DNA of 64,000 nucleotides from CAWIJJ01 sp963836405 (lineage in GTDB: Bacteria > Acidobacteriota > Terriglobia > Bryobacterales > Bryobacteraceae), in the NCBI GenBank assembly GCA_963836405.1, contig CAWIJL010000004.1:124001-188000 (forward strand), written 5' to 3'. Every line of letters begins with the position of its first letter. Within the stretch, counting starts at the first letter, position 1. Positions 1 to 8,563 of the stretch are shown here, one piece after another. The position numbers and the translations under genes were made by a program. The notes under the pieces are model-generated. The model worked only from the letters and a program-made list of their open reading frames with translations. It had not been told where the DNA came from and made no database searches.

Positions 1-354
1 ATCCAGGTCGAGCCTGCCAACCGGAGCCAGCCAGGCACCCGCATCGGCTAACAGGTCGTATACGGTCGGGCGCCCTTCCGGGTCTTTCCAGGTGGTCAGA
101 TAACCCTTAGGTTTATAGAGTAAAATGTGAGTCTTAGCCGTATGCTTCAGCCGTTTGCCGTCCAGCGTGACATCATCCCGATCCGGCGTGATCCAATGAT
201 CCGGATTCCTCACCACAATGCCGTTGACTCGCACTCGCCCGTCAACAATCCACTTCCGCGCATCCGTACGCGATCCATAGCCCGCTTTCGAGAAGATGCG
301 CTCGAGGGTTTTTATCTTAGTACTAACAAGCTTAGTACTCTCGGTACTTCTCAT
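1..354 (-). CDS. RsuA/RluB-family pseudouridine synthase, N-terminal part (runs off left edge)
   Basis: The minus strand encodes an open frame from an ATG at 352-354 to the window edge, about 118 codons. It has an S4 RNA-binding domain early on (LERIFSKAGYGSRTDARKWI, then DGRVRVNG), followed by the start of the catalytic domain (LLYKPKGYLTTWKDPEGRPT ... PVGRLDLD). VGRLDLD is the usual segment just before the catalytic loop of this family, which isomerises specific uridines in rRNA. Whether it is RsuA, RluB or RluE cannot be decided from this part. An AAGG-type ribosome site lies upstream of the ATG, and the gene is divergent from the hydrolase at 398. Confidence 0.85.
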   Translation of the reverse strand, partial: MRSTESTKLVSTKIKTLERIFSKAGYGSRTDARKWIVDGRVRVNGIVVRNPDHWITPDRDDVTLDGKRLKHTAKTHILLYKPKGYLTTWKDPEGRPTVYDLLADAGAWLAPVGRLDLD

Positions 355-388
355 CCGATGCCTTAAATCCTCCGTACTTGCTAGTACT
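319..388. repeat. Cluster of AGTACT palindromes at the divergent start region
   Basis: The hexamer AGTACT occurs at 319-324, 334-339 and 383-388, with near copies GGTACT at 343-348 and GTACTT at 374-379. The cluster covers the first codons and 5' region of the pseudouridine synthase and the space before the divergent hydrolase. It could be an operator array, but no regulator for it is visible here. Confidence 0.4.
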
Positions 389-397
389 GATGTTAGA

Positions 398-1624
398 GTG
401 TGGAGGGGGCAAAAAACGAGCACCTTACTTATACATGGCGCACGTCAGCTAGTTACGGTGCGCGGCACGAGCGAAGCAAGACGCGGTGCGGACCTGGGCG
501 ACCTCCATATTATCACGGACGGGGCCCTGCTCGTTCGCGACGGAATCATCCAGGAGGTCGGCCCTTCGCGGCGCCTTGAGAATCTCGCCGAGGCGCGAAA
601 AGCCATTGCCGTGAATGCTTCCGGCAAAGTCGTCATCCCGGGCTTCGTCGATAGCCACACGCACCTCGTGTTTCCTGGCCCCGGCACTTCGGATGACGAC
701 CGCGCCGCAGCCCTGCGCCACCTGCACGGAGGCAGCGCCAACCTGCTGCGCAGGCGCGCTCAGAAATCGCTCGAGACCATGGTTCGCCACGGCACCACCA
801 CGGCGGAATCGAAGACCGGAGCGAGCTCCGACATCACCGCCGAAACCAAGCTCTTGCGGGTCCTCGGCGCGCTCCGGAGCACGCCCCTCGATCTGATTCC
901 CACGTTTCTTTTCGCCAATCCCCAACGCGACACAATGGCGGACTGCGAGAGTTTGCTCGCGCGCGTGCGTCGCCGTAACGTTGGCGTGGCCGAATGGGTC
1001 TGGGCCGATCGCGGCGCCGACCCCGATCTGTGCAGCCGCTTTTGCCGCATCGCCCGCAGTTTGGGTTTCGGGTGCAAGCTGCACGTGTCCGGAGGCGACA
1101 CCGGCCGCGCCGTGGCCGCCGCCGTTGACAACCAGGTTCTTAGCGTCGACCACCTGGAACATGCTTCGCCCCAGGATGCGGCCCTGCTCGCCCGCAGCGG
1201 TGTCATCGCCACGCTTCTGCCTGCGGCCTCGTTCCGTTGCGGCGGCCCTTACGCCCCCGCCCGGGCCTTCATCGATGCCGGCGTCGCCGTCTCCCTGGCC
1301 TCCGACTTCAGCCCCCACCTGGCCTCCACACTCAGCATGCAAACGGTGGTGTCGCTGGCCTGCGGCCACCTGGGCATGACAGCCGCGGAAGCCCTCACCG
1401 CCGCGACGTTCAACGCCGCGCACGCGTTGGGAATGGCCGCCACTGTCGGCTCTCTCGAACCCGGCAAACGGGCCGACCTCGTGCTGCTGAATTCGCCCGA
1501 CTACCGCGACCTGGCCCACAACCTCGGCACCAACCTCGTCCACCAGACCATGAAGAATGGCGTCTTCATCTACGCCGAGGGCCAGGTTTCATCGTCGCCA
1601 GGCAAGAGTAGCAACGCCGCCTGA
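398..1624 (+). CDS. hutI: Imidazolonepropionase-like amidohydrolase
   Basis: This is a metal-dependent TIM-barrel amidohydrolase of about 408 residues, the usual length for HutI, which opens the imidazolone ring in histidine breakdown. The metal and substrate motifs are in family order: VDSHTHLVFPG, RHGTTTAESKTG, KLHVSGGD, SVDHLEHAS and SLASDFSP, then the closing segment GSLEPGKRADLVLL. No hutU, hutH or hutG is nearby, so the substrate may differ. The start is uncertain. An ATG at 296 would run through the start of the opposite gene, so the GTG at 398 was chosen. Homology clearly begins by LLIHGARQLVTVRG. The downstream gene follows after 55 bases. Confidence 0.78.
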   Translation: MWRGQKTSTLLIHGARQLVTVRGTSEARRGADLGDLHIITDGALLVRDGIIQEVGPSRRLENLAEARKAIAVNASGKVVIPGFVDSHTHLVFPGPGTSDDDRAAALRHLHGGSANLLRRRAQKSLETMVRHGTTTAESKTGASSDITAETKLLRVLGALRSTPLDLIPTFLFANPQRDTMADCESLLARVRRRNVGVAEWVWADRGADPDLCSRFCRIARSLGFGCKLHVSGGDTGRAVAAAVDNQVLSVDHLEHASPQDAALLARSGVIATLLPAASFRCGGPYAPARAFIDAGVAVSLASDFSPHLASTLSMQTVVSLACGHLGMTAAEALTAATFNAAHALGMAATVGSLEPGKRADLVLLNSPDYRDLAHNLGTNLVHQTMKNGVFIYAEGQVSSSPGKSSNAA

Positions 1625-1679
1625 AGAGCCCTCTTTCGCGCCTGTGGTAAAGTGAACCGCAGAAGCGCCAGGGCCGTAC

Positions 1680-2555
1680 ATGAAGGCATCTGCCGGAATC
1701 TACGCCGCGGCCCTTACGCCGCGAAGCAGGAAGGGCGACCTCGATTTCGGCGCCGCCTTCGAACTGCTGGACCATCTGGCGCGAGGCCGCCTGGACGGCA
1801 TCGCGATGTTCACCGCCGCCGGCGAGTACGCCGCTTTTGCCCCCGACGAACGAGCCCGCCTGCTGTATCTGGCCTGCAAACGCAGCCGGCTGCCGGTCTG
1901 GGCGGGCGTCGGCAGCGCGAACTTCGAAGACTCGGTCAGGTTGGCGCGGGAAGCCCGCACCGCCGGAGCCCGCGCCGTGATTCTTCCCCCACCGCTGCTC
2001 TTGCCATACTCCCAGGAGGTCCTCCGTGAGTACTATACGGAGTTTTCCGCCCGGCTCGAGGGCATACCCGATATCTATGTCTCCGCTTCGGGCGCCGCCG
2101 GTTCGCCGCTTCACCTCGAGACGGTGCTCTGCCTCCTGCAGAACCCGCGAATCGCCGGCATCGCCGATTCGGGCGAGGACGAGGAGCGGTTGCAGGCCCT
2201 CGATTCGGCCCGCGCACATTATCCCTTCGAGCTGCTGGTGGAGAACGATCGCCTGCTCGGCAGTGTTTCCGGGGCCGGCGCGATTTCCGCCTGTGCCTGT
2301 GCCGTCCCGGAACTCGCCGCGGCCGCGTTTCGCGGCTCGACCACGGCGGCCGCCCAGGTTTTTCTCGAATTCGTCACCTGGTCGGAAACGCTCCCACCCA
2401 CAATTGCCGTGAAAGTGGCCACTGGCTTGCGAGGAATACAGACGGGGGCGTTTGCCGTCCCCCTGCCTCCTCGCCTGGAGAGGGAACTCGATCGCTTCCG
2501 CGAGTGGTTTCAAAACTGGCTTCCCGCCGCGAAAAGGCTCTCCGAAAATGTATAG
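1680..2555 (+). CDS. DapA-family (dihydrodipicolinate synthase-like) protein lacking the catalytic lysine
   Basis: The 291-residue length and TIM-barrel pattern (AALTPRSRKGDLDF, DGIAMFTAAGEYAAF, VWAGVGSANFEDSVRLA) place it in the DHDPS/N-acetylneuraminate lyase family, whose members use a Schiff-base lysine to make or break a bond to pyruvate. In ordinary members the lysine sits in a GIK(E/D) motif. Here the segment reads IAGIADSGEDEE, with alanine at residue 162 where the lysine should be. A tyrosine at 133 is kept, but the threonine pair is FTAA. The protein is therefore probably not a classical class I aldolase. The frame overlaps the next gene by 8 bases (ATGTATAG), which suggests translational coupling with the esterase. 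Confidence 0.8.
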   Translation: MKASAGIYAAALTPRSRKGDLDFGAAFELLDHLARGRLDGIAMFTAAGEYAAFAPDERARLLYLACKRSRLPVWAGVGSANFEDSVRLAREARTAGARAVILPPPLLLPYSQEVLREYYTEFSARLEGIPDIYVSASGAAGSPLHLETVLCLLQNPRIAGIADSGEDEERLQALDSARAHYPFELLVENDRLLGSVSGAGAISACACAVPELAAAAFRGSTTAAAQVFLEFVTWSETLPPTIAVKVATGLRGIQTGAFAVPLPPRLERELDRFREWFQNWLPAAKRLSENV

Positions 2556-4172
2556 CCGCGCTTTCATCGCAGCCATCGTAACGGCATCCGCCGCTGCCGT
2601 ACTTGCCGGGAGCGGCGCCCAGGTAGCGACATTTGTCTCCTCGATCGACGACTCCAGCCAGCCTTACGCGCTGTACGTTCCGCCCTCCCTCGAGCCAGGG
2701 AAAACCTATCCCCTGCTCATCAGCCTGCACGCGGAAGAATCCAGCCACCGGCTGAACCTCCGGCAGATCTTCGGCATTCTGCCGCGGTTCGGCATGATGG
2801 ACCCGGAGGACCTGAATTACCTGAATCCGGCCCGGGATCCCGGCTTCCTCATTGCATGTCCCCTCGCGCGCGGTTCCGTGGGCTATCAGGGCATCGCCGA
2901 ACATGATGTCTACGACGTTCTCGCAGACGTGGAAAAGCACTACCCGGTCGACCGCAACCGTGTCTATCTTACCGGCATCTCCATGGGCGGCGGCGGCGCG
3001 CTTTGGCTGGCCTTGACCCGCCCGGACGTGTGGGCCGCCGTGGCTCCCTTGTGCCCTTCCCCCGTTCCCGGAGCCGAGGCTCTGGCGGCCAATGCCGGCA
3101 ACCTGCCGATCCGGATCTTTCATGGCGACCAGGACCCCATCGTTCCCGTCCAGGAGTCGCGCGACTGGCACCGTCTGCTGCTTTCCGCGGGAGCGCCCGT
3201 CGATTACCTCGAGTACCCCGGAGTGCGCCACAATGTCTGGGAACCTGCATACCGCGGCGGAGCGCTTTTCGAGTGGCTTCAGAAATTCCGGCGCAACCCG
3301 TTCCCGGAGCGCGTTCATTTCGTCGCGCCCTCTTACCGCTATTCGAGCGCTTACTGGGTCCGCGTGGACGGCCTGACTCCCGGCATCGACGCGACCATCG
3401 ACGCGACACGCACCGGGCCTGCCGGGATTTCCGTGAAGACTTCCAATTTGGACGGCTTCACATTGACGCTGGATAAGCCGGCTTCGAGTATCGCCGTCGA
3501 TGGCGCCGTGCTCAAGGTGAAGGCCGCCTCGTCGCTCTCGTTTCAACTGGCATCCGGCAAATGGCGTCCGGGCCGCTTCGTTCCCTCGGGCAAGCGCCCG
3601 GGCCTCGAAGGACCGATTTCCGAAGCCATCTCGGGCCGCCACATCTACGTGTACGGAACCCTCGGCGCCAGCCCGGAAGAGATTGCCGACCGCAAAGCCC
3701 TCGCCGAAAGAGCCGCGCAATGGTCGACGCCGCGATCCCGGCTGGGCATCAACCACACCGTCAAGTCCGACGTGGAGATAACCGCTGCCGACCTGGAGAC
3801 CGCCGACCTGGTTTTGTTTGGAACTGCCGAAACCAATTCGGTGATCGCCCGTTCCGGCGCCACCCTCCCGCTCCGGCTCAATGCCGGCGCGGCCGATTAC
3901 GGCCTTCTGTTCATCGCGCCACTCGGCAAACATTATGCCCTGGTCAGCTCGGGCCTGCCCTGGTGGACCGGGGTGGAAGAAGCCGGACGCGGCGGCCTGG
4001 AACTCCTCCCCCCCAAATCCGGGTCCTCGGTACCTTCGGAGACTACGTCCTGTTCAAAGGTTCCCTTGCCCATGTGGTGGCGGAGGGCCGTTTTGATCGA
4101 AACTGGAAGGTGCCTCCCGACGCTTCCGCCAAAATGCTGGCCACCGGGACTGTGACCCTTCATCAACCATGA
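2548..4172 (+). CDS. Secreted alpha/beta-hydrolase (esterase/PHB-depolymerase-like), frameshifted near its end
   Basis: A signal peptide (MYSRAFIAAIVTASAAAVLA) is followed by an esterase fold with a nucleophile elbow GISMGGGG, an acid in HGDQDPIVPV and a histidine in GVRHNVWEP. A long C-terminal extension of unknown role follows. The frame from 2548 runs on to 4155 but ends in an unnatural tail. At a run of seven C (4008-4014) the sensible frame jumps to the one reading IRVLGTFGDYVLFKGS and ends at 4172 in a TGA that overlaps the next ATG (ATGA). One lost C, giving C7 instead of C8, explains this. The gene is either broken at its last 50 codons or the base is an assembly error. Confidence 0.75.
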
Positions 4173-5563
4173 CACCTGACGATTTCCGCCGTCACGGGTA
4201 TCGGGCAATCGACTGGATCGCCGAATTCCTCGAGAACCCCGCCGCCCACCCGGTGCTCCCGAACGTGCAGCCCGGAGATCTGATCGATTCCCTGCCCGCC
4301 GCCGGGCCTGAACAGGGCGAACCGATGGAAGCCATCCTCGGCGACTTCGAGAATCTCATCGTTCCCGCCTGCACGCATTGGAACCATCCGGGGTTTTTGG
4401 CGTATTTCGCCAACTCGGCGCCTGCCGAGGGAATTCTGGGCGAATTGCTCGCGGCCGCCCTCAACGGAAACGGCATGCTCTGGAAGACCTCGCCCGCTAT
4501 TACCGAGCTCGAGCAGGTCACGCTGCGCTGGCTGCGCCAGTGGTGCGGCCTGCCCGAAGACTGGTTCGGCATCGTTTACGATACGGCCTCCACCAGTAGC
4601 ATGCACGCGATCGCCGCCGCCCGCCAATTTGTGGATCCGGATTCGCGCACCCGCGGAACCCGCACCGGCCTGGTTGTCTACACCTCGGACCAGGCCCACT
4701 CCTCCATCGAAAAAGGTGCCATCGCCGTGGGTATCGGCCAGGATAACGTCCGCAAAGTCCCGAGCGACGAACAGTTCCGGATGCGTCCCGATGCGCTGCA
4801 AGAGATGGTCGAAGCCGATATCATCCGCGGTCTCCGTCCCTGCTGTGTCGTGCCCACCATAGGCACCACCGCAACCACCGCAGTCGATCCGGTAGCCGCC
4901 GTGGCGGAAATCGCCCAACGCTTTCGGATGTGGATGCACGTGGATGCGGCCTACGCCGGAGCCGCCGCCATCCTTCCGGAATTCGCCTGGGCATTTGCCG
5001 GCTGCGAGCGCGCCGGCTCTATGGTAATGAACCCGCACAAGTGGCTGCTGACTCCGATGGATTGCAGCGTCTTCCATACGCGCCATCCCGAAATCCTTCG
5101 CAGCGCCTTCTCACTGGTTCCCTCGTACCTCGAAACCACCGACACTTCGCGCGCCGTGAACATGATGGACTACGGGGTCTCGCTCGGCCGCCGTTTCCGC
5201 GCGCTCAAGCTGTGGTTTGTCATGCGCTCCTGGGGACGCGAGGGGCTTATGAAGGTGATCCGCGGCCACATTCAGTGCGCGCGGGAATTCGCGGAGATGG
5301 TGGATGCCCACCCGGATTTCGAACGGACTGCACCGGCGCCGTTCTCTGTCGTCTGTTTCCGGTTCAAAGGCACCGACGCCGAGAATCGCGCCATCCTCGA
5401 CGCGGTCAATCGCTCGGGCGAAGTGTTTCTCTCCGGAGCCGTGTTGCGCAACCGCTTCACGCTGCATCTGGCGGTCGGCAATTATCAAACCACTGCCGCC
5501 CACATAAGCCGCGCCTGGGATTTGGTGAGACAGGCCGCCGGGCGGCCCGTCTCCACCTCTTAG
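4169..5563 (+). CDS. PLP-dependent group II amino-acid decarboxylase (aromatic-L-amino-acid decarboxylase-like)
   Basis: The 464-residue protein carries the hallmarks of fold-type I group II decarboxylases: THWNHPGFLAYFANS near the N-terminus, YTSDQAHSSIEKGA (the histidine that stacks on PLP), VPTIGTTATTAVDPV, WMHVDAAYAG (the aspartate binding the pyridine nitrogen) and VMNPHKWLLTPMDCS with the PLP lysine at residue 291. These enzymes turn tryptophan, tyrosine, DOPA or similar amino acids into amines. The substrate cannot be read from the sequence. The start codon overlaps the upstream esterase stop (ATGA), so the two were co-translated before the frameshift. Confidence 0.92.
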   Translation: MTPDDFRRHGYRAIDWIAEFLENPAAHPVLPNVQPGDLIDSLPAAGPEQGEPMEAILGDFENLIVPACTHWNHPGFLAYFANSAPAEGILGELLAAALNGNGMLWKTSPAITELEQVTLRWLRQWCGLPEDWFGIVYDTASTSSMHAIAAARQFVDPDSRTRGTRTGLVVYTSDQAHSSIEKGAIAVGIGQDNVRKVPSDEQFRMRPDALQEMVEADIIRGLRPCCVVPTIGTTATTAVDPVAAVAEIAQRFRMWMHVDAAYAGAAAILPEFAWAFAGCERAGSMVMNPHKWLLTPMDCSVFHTRHPEILRSAFSLVPSYLETTDTSRAVNMMDYGVSLGRRFRALKLWFVMRSWGREGLMKVIRGHIQCAREFAEMVDAHPDFERTAPAPFSVVCFRFKGTDAENRAILDAVNRSGEVFLSGAVLRNRFTLHLAVGNYQTTAAHISRAWDLVRQAAGRPVSTS

Positions 5564-5781
5564 ACAGACTGGCGGCGCGTGCGCGCCAGCAGTTCTTCGG
5601 CGCGTTTGCTCGCCTTTTGCTCCGCTTCTTCACGGGTTGCGCCCGTGGTGCGGCAGAGCGCCGCGCCCGGCGATACGTTGTCCGCTTTCGAGTGCCACTC
5701 GGCGCCGATTCGATAGCTGGACAGGTTCACCGGCCATCCAGCCAGTTCCACTTGCCGTTCCTGATACTCTTCGACTTTCAT
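5560..5781 (-). CDS. Small conserved hypothetical protein (73 aa)
   Basis: A short soluble protein with a strong ribosome site (GGAGGGG) before its ATG. It is rich in glutamate and arginine in the C-terminal half (ATREEAEQKASKRAEELLARTR), which would form one long helix. It lies 10 bases downstream of the sulfurtransferase and shares its direction, so the two are probably one transcript. Its end overlaps the decarboxylase stop on the other strand by four bases. I do not recognise the family. Confidence 0.6.
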   Translation of the reverse strand: MKVEEYQERQVELAGWPVNLSSYRIGAEWHSKADNVSPGAALCRTTGATREEAEQKASKRAEELLARTRRQSV

Positions 5782-5790
5782 ACCCCTCCG

Positions 5791-6651
5791 TTAGACTGCC
5801 TTCGCCGCGGCGCCCTTCTCCACATTCGCGCCCACCAGGTTGCCCCACTCGGTCCAGGAACCGTCGTAGTTGGTGACGTTGTTGTATCCGAGCAGGTACT
5901 TCAGCACAAACCATGTATGGCTGGATCGCTCGCCGATCCGGCAGTAGGCGATCACCGGACGGGAATCGTCCACGCCTTCGCCCCCGTACAGCGCCTTCAG
6001 GTCGTCCGCCGACTTGAACGTGCCGTCCTCGTTGCACGCTTTACCCCAGGGGATGCTACGCGCACCCGGGATGTGGCCGCCGCGCTGGCAGGTCTCCGGC
6101 AATCCCGGAGGCGCCAGGATCTCTCCCGAAAATTCTTGCGGGCTGCGCACGTCCACCATCGCCGCCGAGCGGGCGGCGGATGCCTGCTGCACCTGCGGCA
6201 GAAACGCGCGCAGGGAAAGATCGGCATCCTTGGCGCCATACATCGAAGCCCGTACCTTCGGCACCTCGGTCGAAACTTCGCGGCCCTCGGCCAGCCATTT
6301 CTTGCGCCCGCCGTTCATCAGCCGCACGTCCGCGTGGCCGTAGATCTTCGCCTGCCACAGCGCCCATGCCGCGAACCAGTTATTGTTGTCCCCGTAGATT
6401 ACCAGCGTGCTGTCCGGCTTGACGCCGGATGACGACATCAAATTTTCAAACTGCTCTTTCGACAGGATGTCCCGCCGCAACGTGTCGCACAGTTGGGTGT
6501 TCCATGCCCAGGCAATGGCCCCCGGAACGTGTCCTTCGTCGTAAGCTTTCGTGTCCACATCGACTTCAACAACGGTCACATTGGGATCATTGGCATGGCT
6601 GGCGACCCAATCTGTGGTCACCAGGGCCTCTGGATGAGCGTATTCCGCCAT
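5791..6651 (-). CDS. Two-domain thiosulfate/3-mercaptopyruvate sulfurtransferase (rhodanese)
   Basis: The 286 residues form two rhodanese domains. The first is inactive and has the typical HVPGAIAWAW segment. The second carries VDVRSPQEFSGE, GGHIPGARSIPW and the active loop YCRIGERSSHTW with the sulfur-accepting cysteine at residue 237. The CRxGxR loop favours thiosulfate sulfurtransferase over mercaptopyruvate activity. The enzyme moves sulfane sulfur from thiosulfate to acceptors such as cyanide or thiols in the cytoplasm. An AGGAG site precedes the ATG at 6651. Confidence 0.92.
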   Translation of the reverse strand: MAEYAHPEALVTTDWVASHANDPNVTVVEVDVDTKAYDEGHVPGAIAWAWNTQLCDTLRRDILSKEQFENLMSSSGVKPDSTLVIYGDNNNWFAAWALWQAKIYGHADVRLMNGGRKKWLAEGREVSTEVPKVRASMYGAKDADLSLRAFLPQVQQASAARSAAMVDVRSPQEFSGEILAPPGLPETCQRGGHIPGARSIPWGKACNEDGTFKSADDLKALYGGEGVDDSRPVIAYCRIGERSSHTWFVLKYLLGYNNVTNYDGSWTEWGNLVGANVEKGAAAKAV

Positions 6652-6752
6652 AGAGTTTTCTCCTCGCTGAGTGCTTGTGAGTGTGTCGATTCCTGCCCCC
6701 GATTATACTCGCAGACGCACGGCGCCCGCGTGGCTGTAACATAAGGAATGTG

Positions 6753-8021
6753 ATGCTCGCACGTATTCTTTGTTTCTTCTCGGCAGGTCTTCTTCTGGCG
6801 CAGCCGGCCGCCGACCCGGCCGCTACCGCCCGTCAGGCGCTCGATTCGCTGCTCGGTGCCAGGTACTCCGAGATTTTCCGTATGTTCACCCCGGACATGC
6901 AGAAATCAATTACCGAACCCGCCCTCGGAAAAATCGGCGAGCAGATCAAGACCTTCGGCGCCGTGGAGAAAATCGATGCCGCCAGTACTCAGAAGGCGGG
7001 GCCGAATACCATCGTCGTATTCCCGGTCAAGTTTGAAAAGCAGGCCATCAATTTCCGCTTCATCGTCGATGCCGGCGGCCATGTGGCCGGGATGTTCCTG
7101 CTTCCCGGCGCCATTCCATGGGATCGTCCGGAGTACAGCAAGCCCGAGACTTTCCATGAGCGCGAGATCGCCGTCGGCGACGACGAGTGGAAGCTGCCCG
7201 GAACCCTGACGCTCCCCAACGGAGCCGGCCCGTTTCCGGGTATCGTCCTGGTCCACGGGTCGGGTCCCAACGACCGCGACGAGACCGTGGGCGGCAGCAA
7301 GCTGTTCAAGGATCTGGCCGAGGGCCTCGCCTCGCGCGGCATCGCCGTCCTGCGCTATGAAAAACGCAGCAAGCAGTACGGGATGAAAATGGCCGGCATG
7401 CACGGGATGACTATCGATGACGAGACGGTGGACGACGCCGTTCGCGCCGCCGAGCTCATGCGCGCGCAAAAGGAAGTGGACCCCAAGCGGGTCTATGTGG
7501 CGGGCCACAGCCTCGGCGGCTATATCGCGCCCCGAATCGCGTTGGACGATGGGAAACTCGCCGGCCTCATTCTGCTTGCCGCCAACGCGCGGCCGCTTGA
7601 AGACCTGATCGTGGAGCAGGCCGAGTACATGGGAATTAAAGGCACGCAGCTCGACAACATCAAGGGGCTCTCCAAACGGATCAAGGCCCTTGAACCGGCC
7701 GACGCCGACGCGCCCGCCATCTTCAACATGCCCGTCACCTACCTATTGGACCTGAAAGGCTACGATGCTGTGGCCGCCGCCAAAAGGGCGAACGTCCCCA
7801 TGCTGATCCTCCAGGGCGAGCGCGACTACCAGGTCACCATGAGCGACTTCGCTTTATGGAGAACCGGCCTTGCGGACCAAAAGAATGTCGTGTTCCGTAG
7901 TTTCCCGGCGTTGAACCACCTGTTCGTGCCCGGCGAGGGCAAAAGCACTGACGCCGAGTACCGCAAACCCGGCCACGCCCCCGCCGAGCTGATCGAGGAA
8001 ATCGCGAAGTTCGCGAAATAG
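6753..8021 (+). CDS. Secreted alpha/beta-hydrolase with N-terminal DUF3887-like domain
   Basis: A signal peptide (MLARILCFFSAGLLLAQ) is followed by a roughly 100-residue NTF2-like region (ARQALDSLLGARYSEIFRMF). The hydrolase domain contains VLVHGSGPNDRDE, the nucleophile elbow VAGHSLGGYIAPRIA, an acid loop ILQGERDYQV and a histidine in ALNHLFVPG. This two-domain build is common among secreted bacterial peptidase- or esterase-like hydrolases. The substrate is unknown. The ATG at 6753 has an AAGGAA site and starts the signal peptide cleanly, so upstream in-frame codons back to 6681 were not used. Confidence 0.88.
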   Translation: MLARILCFFSAGLLLAQPAADPAATARQALDSLLGARYSEIFRMFTPDMQKSITEPALGKIGEQIKTFGAVEKIDAASTQKAGPNTIVVFPVKFEKQAINFRFIVDAGGHVAGMFLLPGAIPWDRPEYSKPETFHEREIAVGDDEWKLPGTLTLPNGAGPFPGIVLVHGSGPNDRDETVGGSKLFKDLAEGLASRGIAVLRYEKRSKQYGMKMAGMHGMTIDDETVDDAVRAAELMRAQKEVDPKRVYVAGHSLGGYIAPRIALDDGKLAGLILLAANARPLEDLIVEQAEYMGIKGTQLDNIKGLSKRIKALEPADADAPAIFNMPVTYLLDLKGYDAVAAAKRANVPMLILQGERDYQVTMSDFALWRTGLADQKNVVFRSFPALNHLFVPGEGKSTDAEYRKPGHAPAELIEEIAKFAK

Positions 8022-8028
8022 GCCGGAC

Positions 8029-8325
8029 CTACCGCCAGTAGCCGGAGATCCAGACGTACCCCACCGGCCGGCGCACCCAATATCCGGGCACCCACGCCGC
8101 GCGCGGCCGTGGCGGAAGGGTCCAGTATCCGTTCGTCCACAGGTACCGGCTGCTTTGCCAGCGATAGTAGCCGGGAATCCACACATGCCGCAGGCTGGGA
8201 CGCCGGGCGATCACGACTGCGCGCCCTCTTGGAGGCGGGCCGAAACGGGCCCATCTCGGTGCCGCGTAGGCTCCTTCCGCCGTCAGTGCGAGAGCGAAGA
8301 TTGCGAGGGATAAGAGTCTTTTCAT
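8029..8325 (-). CDS. Secreted YXWQ/WXXGYW-repeat protein
   Basis: This 98-residue protein has a clear signal peptide (MKRLLSLAIFALALTAEGAYA). It then carries several short aromatic repeats ending in GYY or GYW: VWIPGYYRWQ, LWTNGYW, AWVPGYWV and VWISGYW. Such repeats occur in small exported proteins of unknown function, often anchored at the envelope. The ATG at 8325 has a GGAGG site upstream, so the in-frame ATG at 8364 was not used. It converges on the hydrolase with only 7 bases between stops. Confidence 0.75.
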   Translation of the reverse strand: MKRLLSLAIFALALTAEGAYAAPRWARFGPPPRGRAVVIARRPSLRHVWIPGYYRWQSSRYLWTNGYWTLPPRPRAAWVPGYWVRRPVGYVWISGYWR

Positions 8326-8563
8326 TGCTGCCTCCAAGCCCCCAGATTGCAATCGGCGCGCCACTTAGTAACTGAGCCATCGGTAGCCCGTGGTCGTGCT
8401 CTGTAAGTCGCTGAATCGACTGAGCCGCGCACGTCAGTAAGCGACCTTTCGAAACGTCTGTCACGGCGTTCTCGCAATGCCTTCTACGGCGGCTGGCGGC
8501 ATGCAAGGTGGCCGAAATCAACCAGCGTGGTGGCGCAAACCGCTCACGCCCCACCGGCCAGGC

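Noticed and set aside
449..1543. 364-residue minus-strand frame and similar frames at 12444-14195 and 31681-33738
   Set aside because: All are antisense to well supported genes and have no family features.
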